Assembly (NCBI GenBank): GCA_031272615.1
Contig: JAISTL010000004.1
Location: 1 to 17,868 of the forward strand
From: Methylobacteriaceae bacterium
Lineage (GTDB): Bacteria > Pseudomonadota > Alphaproteobacteria > Rhizobiales > Beijerinckiaceae
Direction of reading: 5' to 3'
DNA length: 17,868 nt
Shown: piece after piece, positions 1 to 7,141 of the stretch
How positions within the stretch are numbered: the first letter of the stretch is position 1
How the letters are laid out: every line of letters starts with the position of its first letter
Program-made: the position numbers and the translations under genes
The notes under the pieces: model-generated
Told to the model about the DNA's origin: nothing
Seen by the model: the letters and a program-made list of their open reading frames with translations, nothing else
The model's database searches: none

Positions 1-43
1 GAATCATCATAGTTTGTATCTTGCGGAGAACGAGAAGAAACTA

Positions 44-559
44 TCAGACGGAATTCACCGACGCAAGCGCCGGCGCGTCGGCGCCGCGGGCGGCGAGCGC
101 CAGGGTGGCGGCGATTTCCCCGGGGGTGCGCCCCATGGTCTCATGGTGGTCCGGGCGGGTGTTGGTGATGAGGGCGTGGGTCGGCTTGAGAAAACCCGTT
201 GCGGCGACAACGGTTTCCGGCGACAGGGCCATGCACTCGAAGACAACGGTGTCGCACCCGGAGCGTGCGGCGCGGCGCAGGCAGGAGACATATTCCCGCA
301 CATTGGCCGGGCCGCGCCGGTTGAGCGGCATTTCCGTCCCGTCGGGGAAAATCAGCAGCGGCGTATCGCCGGAGATTTTGCCGAGAACGGTGCGGCCGTT
401 TTGCCGGAACAGGGCGGCAAGAAGGCGGGTCGTGGTGGTTTTGCCGCGGGTGCCGAACACATGGACGCGGGTGGTGAGTACGCGCAGCAGGCGGTTCAGC
501 TCCAACCGCTCACGGACGAGCCAGCCGAAAACGAGGGTCACGCATATCCAGAATACCAT
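44..559 (-). CDS. pgsB: Truncated PgsB/CapB-type poly-gamma-glutamate ligase (N-terminal half)
   Basis: The 171-residue product matches the start of the PgsB/CapB family, Mur-ligase-like ATP-dependent amide ligases that join glutamate through its gamma-carboxyl at the membrane. Visible are an N-terminal hydrophobic segment (residues 1-14), a P-loop GTRGKTTTTR at 36-45, the block VFECMAL at 106-112 (SECMAV in Bacillus PgsB), and ITNTRPDHHETMG at 131-143, equivalent to the VNVLEDHMDVMG block. Family similarity fades after about residue 158 and the frame stops at 171, whereas the family is near 390 residues or longer, so most of the central and all of the C-terminal domain is missing. The ATG has an AAAAGG ribosome site 8 nt upstream, and the gene follows focA by 40 nt. 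No CapC or CapA is in the window; they may lie to the left. The family call is firm; activity of this copy is doubtful. Confidence 0.85.
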   Translation of the reverse strand: MVFWICVTLVFGWLVRERLELNRLLRVLTTRVHVFGTRGKTTTTRLLAALFRQNGRTVLGKISGDTPLLIFPDGTEMPLNRRGPANVREYVSCLRRAARSGCDTVVFECMALSPETVVAATGFLKPTHALITNTRPDHHETMGRTPGEIAATLALAARGADAPALASVNSV

Positions 560-599
560 AGTGACGCCTTTTATATCCCGGCCGGGACCTCAACAACGG

Positions 600-1454
600 T
601 CATTCGCCGGAAACTGCCGCGGTTTCCCGCGAAAACAGAAACCGGTTCCACGCGCCGACCATCAGGCCGCCGCCGACAATATTGCCGAGGGTGACGGGGA
701 GCAGGTTCAGGGTGATGAAGTTGCCGACGGTGAGCAACGGATAGTGGTCGGCGGCGGCGCCGACGCTCTGCCAGAAATCCGGGCCGGAACCGTCACGGAT
801 GAGAATGGCCAGGGGAATCAGGAACATGTTGGCGATGCAGTGCTCGAAGCCGCCGGCGACGAACATGCTGATGGGGGCGATGACGATGAGGGATTTGTCG
901 AGCAGCGAGTGCCCGGCATAACTCATCCACACCGCCAGACACACCATGAGATTGGCGAACACGCCGAGGCAGAACGCCTGGATGAAGGTGTGGGAAAGCT
1001 TGGCGTGGGCGGTGGCCAGGACATTGAGGCCCCAGCGGCCGCCGGCCGCCGACGCTTCACCGGAATACCAGGTGAGGGCGACGATGATGAGCGCCCCCAG
1101 AAGGTTGCCGACATACACATTGAGCCAGTTGAGGGCCATCTGCGGCGCCTTGATGCGCTTCGCCGCCAATGCGGTGGTGGAGAGAACCGTTGACGTGAAG
1201 AGATCGGCGCCGCAGACGATGATCAGGATGAGACCGAGGGAAAAGCAGATGCCGCCGATGAGTTTGACGATGCCCCAGGGCAGGGCCCCGGCGCCGGTGG
1301 TGACGGTGATGCAAAAGACAAACCCGAGGGCGATGAAGGCGCCGCCGGTGACGGAGAGACAAAAGGTCTGAACCAACGGCCGCAAGGTTTTGCGGACGGC
1401 GACGGTTTCGGCGTAACCGGTCATGTCAACGGGGGAGCGTACATCTGCAGACAT
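600..1454 (-). CDS. focA: Formate/nitrite transporter family channel, FocA-like
   Basis: The 284-residue protein aligns by eye almost end to end with E. coli FocA (285 residues), a pentameric inner-membrane channel that passes formate and related small monovalent anions. Shared blocks include KLIGGICFSLGLIL (residues 64-77), CGADLFTSTVL, NWLNVYVGNLLGAL, a GRWGLNVL stretch, CLGVFANLMVCLAVWMSY, and FEHCIANMF, which holds the conserved pore histidine of the family. Six hydrophobic segments are evident. The start has no strong ribosome site; Met11 is an alternative, but the N-terminal length favours the upstream ATG. It sits between the GGT gene (103-nt gap with a stem-loop) and the truncated pgsB (40-nt gap). 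No pyruvate-formate lyase gene is present, so the usual pfl partnership is absent and the physiological anion is open. Confidence 0.93.
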   Translation of the reverse strand: MSADVRSPVDMTGYAETVAVRKTLRPLVQTFCLSVTGGAFIALGFVFCITVTTGAGALPWGIVKLIGGICFSLGLILIIVCGADLFTSTVLSTTALAAKRIKAPQMALNWLNVYVGNLLGALIIVALTWYSGEASAAGGRWGLNVLATAHAKLSHTFIQAFCLGVFANLMVCLAVWMSYAGHSLLDKSLIVIAPISMFVAGGFEHCIANMFLIPLAILIRDGSGPDFWQSVGAAADHYPLLTVGNFITLNLLPVTLGNIVGGGLMVGAWNRFLFSRETAAVSGE

Positions 1455-1494
1455 TTCAAAGACTCATCAAACGGTAAAATTTATTGTGATGGAA

Positions 1495-1524
1495 GGTCGG
1501 CGGGAAGGGGGCTCCCCGCCGACC
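1495..1524 (-). other. Intergenic stem-loop between GGT and focA genes
   Basis: GGTCGGCGGG at 1495-1504 pairs perfectly with CCCGCCGACC at 1515-1524, giving a 10-bp G+C-rich stem with a 10-nt loop. It lies 33 nt downstream of the GGT stop codon. On the minus strand no continuous T-run follows (TTCCATCACAATAAATTTT), so a processing, mRNA-stabilising or leaky attenuating element is more likely than a full intrinsic terminator. Confidence 0.6.
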
Positions 1525-1557
1525 GGGGTTTATCCGCATCGGCGGACAGGCGCGTCT

Positions 1558-3396
1558 TCAGTAGACGCTCACATGTCCGTTGATGCGGGTTTCAGCGCCG
1601 CCGAACCGGGTGTTGGTTTCCGGGTCAACCCAGATCATCAGCGCATAGCCGGGCGTACCGACGCGATAGGTCTGGGAAGCGGGAACCAGGTCATAACCCA
1701 TGTCCACCAGCTTCTGAGCGACATCGTTGGTATCGCGGATTTCGGGTTCCACCTGCAGTTTGGTGCCGGCGGTGTAGTGGCGCATGTCACCATAGAGGTG
1801 GCGCGGAGCGGACACCGCGTCCTGCGGGTTCATGTTCCACTGCAGGCGGTTCATGATTGCCTGGAACACGGCGGGCTGCGTCGAATCGGCGCCGGAGCCG
1901 CCGACCAGCATGAACACCTTGCCGTCCTTCAGCATCATGCCGGGGCACAGCGTCCAGCGGTTGCGGGCGCCGGGCTTCATGGCGAGGTTGCTGGGCGCTT
2001 CCGTCCAGTGGGAGATTTCGAGGTCGTCCCAGTTGGCGGCGTTGTTGGCGATGACGCCGGTATTGCCCAGAAGGTCATGGCCGCCGAAATAGGTGCCGAG
2101 GGTGTGGGTGAAGCTGACGGCGTTGCCGTCCTTGTCGATGACGTTGATGTGGGTCGTCTGTCCCGGATATTCGGGGAAGCGCTCACGCAGGGCCAGCTTG
2201 ACTTCCTTGTAGGGAAGGGGCGCGGGCGGCGTGTATTCGCCGGTGGTCACGCCGTTGACCTTGTACGGGTCACCCGGCTGCACCTTGCCCGGAGCGGCCT
2301 TGCCCGGGACGATGCGTTCCAGCTGGGAGGCGATGTATTTGTCGGTGAGGGTGAGGTCGCCGGTGGATTTGGAGAACATCGGGTCGCCGCCCCAGCCGTA
2401 GGAGTCGGCATGGGCCAGACGCTCGATTTCCGTCATCATGTTCACGTATTCGGCGGAATGCAGCTGGAATTTCGACCAGTCGACCTTCTCGGCCATCTTC
2501 AGCATCTGCATCCAGGTCATGCTCGAAGCCGGCGGCGGCACGCCGTAGACGTCGAGGTCCTTGAAGGTCATCTTCAGCGGCTCTTTCCACTGCACCTTGT
2601 AGGCGGCCAGGTCGTCCATGGTCCAGTATCCGCCCTGTTCCTGCACGTAGCGCACCATTTCCTTGGCGATGCTGCCCTTGTAGAAGGCGTCGATGCCTTC
2701 CTTGGCGACGGTGCGGTAGGTCTGGGCCAGTTCCGGATTCTTGATGACGGTTCCGGCTTCCTGCCAGGTGGCATCCTTGGCGAAGACGCGGGCGAGATTC
2801 GGGAACAGCAGCGGCACATCGGGGAAGCCGTTCTTCCACGCTTCGGCGTCATGCTGGCTCATCGGGAAGCCGTTTTCGAGGTAGTAAATCGCCGGTTCGG
2901 AAACCTGGGCGAAGGTCATGGTGCCGTATTTCTCGAGCACCGCGATATAACCGGCAAGCGCGCCGCCGATGGTCCACGACAGCGGGCCCTCGAGCATCTT
3001 GCTGCGGTCTTCCTTGCCGTCGGTCTTGTAGAGGTCCGGCGTCATGCCCAGCGGCGTCATGGTTCCGGCGTCGAGGGCCACAACCTTGCCTTCCTTGGCG
3101 GGGAACAGGGTGAAGAAGGCGGCGCCCATCGGGCCGCACATCGACGGGTCGGTGGCGTTGAGCATCAGGGCGGTGGCAACGGCGGCGTCAAAGGCGTTTC
3201 CGCCCTTTTTCATGATTTCAATGCCCGCGGCGGTAGCCAGCGGCGACGTCGCGGTGACCATGCCGTTCTGGGAGACGGCGGCGTTGCGCTGCGGATACTG
3301 GTCGTATCTCTTGAACACCCACGCGTCGGCGCTTGTCACCGAACACATGAGGGCGGCGGTGACGGTGAACGCCACACTTTGCCATTTCAATTTCAT
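1558..3396 (-). CDS. ggt: Secreted gamma-glutamyltransferase-like Ntn hydrolase
   Basis: This 612-residue protein belongs to the gamma-glutamyltransferase family, which self-cleaves before a Thr that becomes the N-terminal nucleophile of the small subunit and then transfers or hydrolyses gamma-glutamyl groups. A signal peptide (residues 1-25, ending TSADA) sends it to the periplasm or surface. Early blocks ATSPLATAAG and GGNAFDAAVA (65-74) are typical. The processing site is PGQ/TTHINVIDKDGNAVSFTHTLG with Thr414 as the predicted nucleophile, nearly identical to the E. coli TTHYSVVDKDGNAV segment. By manual alignment the E. coli substrate-binding Arg114 is Gly111 here (LDAGTMTP versus IDFREMAP), and the SSMSP loop reads WTLCP. 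A strong AGGAGG site precedes the ATG. It follows the M14 hydrolase gene and precedes focA. Gamma-glutamyl polymer processing (CapD-like) is a reasonable but unproven role. Confidence 0.93.
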   Translation of the reverse strand: MKLKWQSVAFTVTAALMCSVTSADAWVFKRYDQYPQRNAAVSQNGMVTATSPLATAAGIEIMKKGGNAFDAAVATALMLNATDPSMCGPMGAAFFTLFPAKEGKVVALDAGTMTPLGMTPDLYKTDGKEDRSKMLEGPLSWTIGGALAGYIAVLEKYGTMTFAQVSEPAIYYLENGFPMSQHDAEAWKNGFPDVPLLFPNLARVFAKDATWQEAGTVIKNPELAQTYRTVAKEGIDAFYKGSIAKEMVRYVQEQGGYWTMDDLAAYKVQWKEPLKMTFKDLDVYGVPPPASSMTWMQMLKMAEKVDWSKFQLHSAEYVNMMTEIERLAHADSYGWGGDPMFSKSTGDLTLTDKYIASQLERIVPGKAAPGKVQPGDPYKVNGVTTGEYTPPAPLPYKEVKLALRERFPEYPGQTTHINVIDKDGNAVSFTHTLGTYFGGHDLLGNTGVIANNAANWDDLEISHWTEAPSNLAMKPGARNRWTLCPGMMLKDGKVFMLVGGSGADSTQPAVFQAIMNRLQWNMNPQDAVSAPRHLYGDMRHYTAGTKLQVEPEIRDTNDVAQKLVDMGYDLVPASQTYRVGTPGYALMIWVDPETNTRFGGAETRINGHVSVY

Positions 3397-3448
3397 AACA
3401 AACCTCCTGGTTTTGACTGGTATGATTTAAAGTATCGCGAAACCCGGA

Positions 3449-3500
3449 GAACCGGAGCGACGGCCTCGGCCGGCCGACGCCCCTTCACGTCCTCCGGTTC
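3449..3500 (-). other. Structured intergenic spacer between the M14 hydrolase and GGT genes
   Basis: GAACCGGAG at 3449-3457 pairs perfectly with CTCCGGTTC at 3492-3500, and a nested perfect palindrome TCGGCCGGCCGA lies at 3466-3477. On the minus strand the structure begins just 4 nt after the stop codon of the M14 gene. No T-run follows at once, so I read it as an mRNA-stabilising or processing stem-loop rather than a terminator. Confidence 0.55.
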
Positions 3501-3504
3501 GTTT

Positions 3505-4656
3505 TCAATTGCCCGCGACCGCGGCGGGAGAGTTGAGAAAATGCCCGACCGGCGTATCGACCAGTTCGTCATAGGTGGGCATGTTCTCAAATTCGATGGG
3601 CTTTTCCGGGTATGTTTCGGTGTAGGTGCGCGCCAAGGCGTTGATCAGTGCGATGTGCCGGGCGACACGTTTGGAAAGCGGCCAGCCGTGTTCATCGAAT
3701 TTGGCGAAGGTGCGTCCCAGTTGCGTGGCTGTGACGTAGAATTCGTCCTGACCCTTGATCACCAGCGTTTCGTCGGTGATGCCGCGGATGCGGCCCTGGG
3801 AGGCGTTGGGGGTTTCGGCCAGCAGGCCCATGGCGTTGGAGTATTCGCTGAGCTCGCGGTAGCTCAGGCCGCGGAACTTTTTGGGAACCGCCTCAACGCC
3901 GATCTCGACGCCTTCCATGCGCAAATCGAGGGCGGCGAGGGAGGCGATGTCCGAGGCGCGCTGGTCGGCGCCGACGGCATTGACGAAGGGATATTCCGGC
4001 CATGCCTCATGCAGGTCCAGGTTGATGTCGACGCCTTCGTCGATCAGCACCTTGAAAATCGCGTGGGCGACGCGCTCGGTGAACTGGCCGTCAGGGCGTC
4101 CGGGATAGTTGCGGTTGAGGTTGCGCACTTCTTCACCCGAGAGTTTCTGGCCGGTCTGATAGTGGCTGAACACTTCCGGATCGGGCCAGTAGTCCACGGG
4201 GTTGGTGCCGCGGGAGCCGCCGCGGAACACCCGCACCGCGCCGTCATCGGTTGGGATGTGGATGAACTGCGGTGTGGCTTCCTGCGGGAAGCTGTGGGTC
4301 ATGGCGCTGTTGTTGGCGTGGGGGATGATGACCATCTTGCCGGATTTCAGCTGCAGTTTCTCGACGAGAATGATCGCGGCCATCCAGCCGGCCTGCTCAT
4401 CGGGGTGGGTGCCGCCGAGAAGACCGAAGGTTCCGCCGGGCACACCGGAGTCGATGATGAACACGCGGGAGTCGCCGCGGGTTCCCTTGAGCCAGGGCAG
4501 ATAATCACTGAGCCATTTGACGGTGGTGACGTGTTTGCTCGGAATGATGAGATCGTCTTTCCACTGTCGGGTGAAATTGTTGTAGCTCAGCACCGCCGTC
4601 AGAACCAGCAGGCCGCTGACGACACAGGCGAGGAGAGATGTGGGTTTGATCTTCAT
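3505..4656 (-). CDS. Membrane-anchored M14-type zinc hydrolase (succinylglutamate desuccinylase/aspartoacylase-like)
   Basis: The 383-residue protein starts at MKIKPTSLLA, 8 nt after the stop of the 53-residue gene. The open frame runs 49 codons further upstream but there only overlaps that gene out of frame. One hydrophobic helix (about residues 8-24) acts as an uncleaved anchor or signal, so the enzyme should face outward. The zinc site of the M14 carboxypeptidase/aspartoacylase fold is visible: H84 and E87 in GGTHPDEQAGW, the substrate motif NLNRNYPG at 179-186 (family pattern NRxFPG), H216 in LDLHE, and a candidate catalytic Glu281 in LLAETPN. Relatives remove acyl or amino-acid groups, and some M14-fold enzymes cut gamma-glutamyl bonds. 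Its position directly before the GGT-like gene suggests joint action on a gamma-glutamyl substrate; that is inference. Confidence 0.8.
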   Translation of the reverse strand: MKIKPTSLLACVVSGLLVLTAVLSYNNFTRQWKDDLIIPSKHVTTVKWLSDYLPWLKGTRGDSRVFIIDSGVPGGTFGLLGGTHPDEQAGWMAAIILVEKLQLKSGKMVIIPHANNSAMTHSFPQEATPQFIHIPTDDGAVRVFRGGSRGTNPVDYWPDPEVFSHYQTGQKLSGEEVRNLNRNYPGRPDGQFTERVAHAIFKVLIDEGVDINLDLHEAWPEYPFVNAVGADQRASDIASLAALDLRMEGVEIGVEAVPKKFRGLSYRELSEYSNAMGLLAETPNASQGRIRGITDETLVIKGQDEFYVTATQLGRTFAKFDEHGWPLSKRVARHIALINALARTYTETYPEKPIEFENMPTYDELVDTPVGHFLNSPAAVAGN

Positions 4657-4664
4657 TTGAGCGC

Positions 4665-4826
4665 CTACTTGATCATGAGTACACGTAAAACGAAGGGAAA
4701 AATAACGAAGAAAGCAATAGACTGCTGCCAAACGGATTTTTCCTTGAATAAATTGTAGAGCAAGACAACAATAATGTATGCCGACATCAAGTTGTATGTC
4801 CACATTATCACGGCATAGAGCGGCAT
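4665..4826 (-). CDS. Small 53-residue two-helix membrane protein, function unknown
   Basis: The frame begins at an ATG (4826-4824) with a near-consensus AAGGAG at 4840-4835, 8 nt upstream, and ends at TAG 4667-4665. The product has 53 residues: one hydrophobic helix (about 3-27), a short charged linker KEKSVWQQ (28-35), and a second helix (about 36-50) ending RVLMIK. It begins 15 nt after the permease stop and ends 8 nt before the M14 start, so translational coupling is likely on both sides. I do not recognise the family. It could be a minimal partner subunit of the adjacent DctM-like permease (DctQ role) or a small partner of the gamma-glutamyl machinery, comparable in size and place only to PgsE/CapE; I see no sequence similarity to those. 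Its size makes it easy to overlook. Confidence 0.8.
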   Translation of the reverse strand: MPLYAVIMWTYNLMSAYIIVVLLYNLFKEKSVWQQSIAFFVIFPFVLRVLMIK

Positions 4827-4841
4827 TTTACTGTCTCCTTA

Positions 4842-6182
4842 TCAATACGGAACAAATATTTCCGCGAACTGCTTGGCGAAAATCATGACGACAATTGTCC
4901 ATCCGATGGCGACAAGCGCGGGAACAGTGCACCGTTTCAAAATCGGCGTGTAGGACGGCAGCCCGACCACATCCTGTGAGGTGTAGCCGCCGAGGGCGGA
5001 GGGCGGGATGATCTGGCTCATCATGCAGAACATTGCCAGGCAGGAGACGATGACGATGGTGTTGCTGGTGAGCAGGGCGAAGGCGAAGGGCACCGCCAGC
5101 ACGGCGGAGACGCCGAGGTGGGTGATGGTACCGCCGAGCAGCGGAATGCCGAAGCCCATCATCAGGTAGAGCAGCACCGGCGACACGGCCGCCAGGGTGA
5201 AGATGGAGATGACGAGATAGCCCTTGACGCCGGTGAGGGTCATGACCTGAACCACCGAGCCGACGACGAAGAACACCGCGACCACACCGAACAGGCGCCC
5301 GCCCATGGCCCGGGACGAGGCCATGAAGAAGTTGATGCGCCTGCCCGAGGCGAAGGCCACCAGGGCGCCGATCATGAACACCAGGGGTGAGACGAGGTCC
5401 GGCATCTGCCGCGGGAAGAAGCTGATGGCCAGGAAGATGACGAGGATGGTGAGGATGGGCAGATAGGGCTGCAGCAGGAAGGCCCGCTGGGGAACCGGCA
5501 GGATCCGGTTGATTTCCTCGGGGGTGATGACCTTGAAGTATTTGTAGCCCAGATACCAGAAGGCGAACAGCCCCGGCGGAACGGCGAGAACCAGAAGAAT
5601 CTGGGTGAAGCCGTCAAACGGCATGTTCAGGCCGCCGGAGATGATGAGGGCCGGCAGATTGACCGGCGGCGCCGCGGCGCCGAAGGTGCTCCACACCGCC
5701 AGCATGGCGCCGGTTTCCAGGGGCGGCAGGCCGACGGCGCGTAAAATCACCGCGACAATCACGCCGGTGGACAGCACCGCGGCCGCGCCGACTCCCGTGA
5801 CCATGCCCGGGAAATAGACCATGAGCATCAGCAGCATGAACAGGAAGAAGGGCCGTTGCCGGAAGCACACCAGGATATCCCAGGCGATGGCTTCCATCTG
5901 GCCGTTTTCCTTCATCACCTGGAGCATGATCAGGGCGGTGAAGATCACGAGGTTGATATAGATATAGTACATCGGCCCTTCAATCAGGTGCCGCCACGGA
6001 ATGCCGAACCCGCCGACAACGGCGCCGACAGCCGCGGAAATAAAGAGATTCAACGCCAAGGGAATGTTGACTTTGAACAGTGCCCGGCCGACGATCCAGA
6101 GCGCAAGGCAGCAGACGGTCATTCCCGCCAATACGATTTGCGCAGTATGGTACATCTGGGCATCATGTGCGAATTCCGTCAC
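4842..6182 (-). CDS. DctM-like multi-spanning permease (TRAP/ion-transporter superfamily)
   Basis: This 446-residue, highly hydrophobic protein has roughly 11-13 membrane segments arranged as two similar halves. Each half carries a re-entrant-type loop typical of the ion-transporter superfamily: WSTFGAAAPPVNLPALII (about 165-182) followed by GGLNMPFDGFTQILL, and SQIIPPSALGGYTSQDVVG near residue 400. This resembles the large M subunit of TRAP transporters, which import organic acids with a secreted binding protein and a small Q subunit. The GTG start at 6182 is chosen because AGGAG sits 8 nt upstream. No standard DctP or DctQ gene is adjacent; instead a secreted DUF6305-like protein precedes it and a 53-residue membrane protein follows. 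The substrate is unknown; a glutamate-type or gamma-glutamyl acid would fit the neighbours. Confidence 0.72.
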   Translation of the reverse strand: MTEFAHDAQMYHTAQIVLAGMTVCCLALWIVGRALFKVNIPLALNLFISAAVGAVVGGFGIPWRHLIEGPMYYIYINLVIFTALIMLQVMKENGQMEAIAWDILVCFRQRPFFLFMLLMLMVYFPGMVTGVGAAAVLSTGVIVAVILRAVGLPPLETGAMLAVWSTFGAAAPPVNLPALIISGGLNMPFDGFTQILLVLAVPPGLFAFWYLGYKYFKVITPEEINRILPVPQRAFLLQPYLPILTILVIFLAISFFPRQMPDLVSPLVFMIGALVAFASGRRINFFMASSRAMGGRLFGVVAVFFVVGSVVQVMTLTGVKGYLVISIFTLAAVSPVLLYLMMGFGIPLLGGTITHLGVSAVLAVPFAFALLTSNTIVIVSCLAMFCMMSQIIPPSALGGYTSQDVVGLPSYTPILKRCTVPALVAIGWTIVVMIFAKQFAEIFVPY

Positions 6183-6224
6183 GATGCGCGCTCCTAGTGA
6201 AAAATCAGGGAGGGGAGGGGAAGA

Positions 6225-6243
6225 GGCGGAGCGGGGCTCCGCC
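6225..6243 (-). other. Stem-loop after the DUF6305-like gene
   Basis: GGCGGAGC at 6225-6232 and GCTCCGCC at 6236-6243 form a perfect 8-bp stem with a 3-nt loop. It sits 8 nt after the stop codon of the secreted-protein gene and before the permease gene. A pyrimidine-rich stretch follows on the minus strand and ends in a five-T run about 20 nt later, so partial termination or 3'-end protection of the first cistron is plausible. Confidence 0.5.
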
Positions 6244-6251
6244 GCCAGCGG

Positions 6252-6821
6252 TTATTTCAGAATCTGCTTGAGAACCTCGCTCACCTGCGGAAGCTTCTCC
6301 AGCTCGATGAACGGGATGTTCTTTTCCTGGGCGATTTTCGTGAAAATGCCGTCCTGATTGCCGTCCTTGTAGACGACCAGGGTGTCGAAATCCCCGGCGT
6401 AGGTTTCGATGATCTTGTCGGACATCTGGTCACGACGGCCCTCGCCGCCGATATGGAAGCCGATAACCTTGATGTTGTCGTCTTTGGCGACTTTCAGGAT
6501 GTCGGCGGCCCGGGCGATCTCGGTGTCGAGATTGACGCCGGCGGCGCCGAAGCCCTTGAGGCTGACGCCGATGCTGACGATGACGGTTTTGAATTCCTTG
6601 ACTTTTTCAGGAGTCGCGAGGGTGTCATAGGTGAGCTGCGCGCCGATTCTCTTGGCGAGAACGGTGATGGTATTACCGTCGGGCGCCTGCCCGAAGGATG
6701 TCACCAACACCGGAAATTCGGCCTTGACGGGTTCGACGGCGTTGGCGGTGGTCATGGCCAGGCCGAACACGGCGACGACGACGGCACTGATCTTCGCGAT
6801 CCAGGACTGTGTGCGTTTCAT
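6252..6821 (-). CDS. Secreted DUF6305-like protein, first gene of the gamma-glutamyl operon
   Basis: The 189-residue product begins with a clear signal peptide (residues 1-28, hydrophobic core VVVAVFGLAM, cleavage likely after TANA). The mature part looks like an alpha/beta Rossmann-type fold: a strand and turn FPVLVTSFGQAPDGN (35-49), KTVIVSIGVSLKGFGAAG, a helix, VIGFHIGGEGRRDQMSD and DTLVVYKDGNQDGIFTKIA. The opening PVLVTSFGQAPD block resembles the uncharacterised DUF6305 family; this is recall, not a search. A good ribosome site (AGAGG) precedes the ATG. As the first gene before a DctM-like permease it could be the solute-binding component, though at about 160 mature residues it is about half the size of a normal DctP. 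Confidence 0.75.
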   Translation of the reverse strand: MKRTQSWIAKISAVVVAVFGLAMTTANAVEPVKAEFPVLVTSFGQAPDGNTITVLAKRIGAQLTYDTLATPEKVKEFKTVIVSIGVSLKGFGAAGVNLDTEIARAADILKVAKDDNIKVIGFHIGGEGRRDQMSDKIIETYAGDFDTLVVYKDGNQDGIFTKIAQEKNIPFIELEKLPQVSEVLKQILK

Positions 6822-6888
6822 TGCGATCCTCTTTCAGGTTGCAGGATGTTTGGATGATGCGAGTGAAAATAAAAGCTAAGGTTCTGTG

Positions 6889-6917
6889 ATTGTTTGTTGA
6901 GTTGTTTATTTTTTCAA
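6889..6917 (-). promoter_or_regulatory. Candidate sigma-70-type promoter for the DUF6305-to-pgsB operon
   Basis: Read on the minus strand, TTGAAA (6917-6912, 5 of 6 to consensus) is followed after 17 nt by AACAAT (6894-6889, 4 of 6). It lies 68 nt upstream of the first gene's ATG in A+T-rich DNA. Motif match only. Confidence 0.35.
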
Positions 6918-7141
6918 ATCAGTTTCGATAATGTCGAATTTAATACGTATTTTTCATTGTGTCAAGCAAATTTTAAAATATCGCCAAAAATTGTGCACCG
7001 ACGCCGGAGTTTGGACAATTTTCTGCAAAACCATGGGAAAAATCGGCAAAAATCGGGCAAATTTTGCAAACCTGCGCATAGAATACGAGAATTTCCGGAA
7101 TTTGTGTTTTCGGACATGTCGGATGAATTTCGAGAATATCA

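Noticed and set aside
1423..4758. A 1,111-codon open frame on the plus strand
   Set aside because: It runs opposite three well-supported minus-strand genes (GGT, M14 hydrolase, micro-protein). Its His/Gly/Val/Ala-rich composition is typical of an antisense shadow in G+C-rich DNA, and it has no family or ribosome site.
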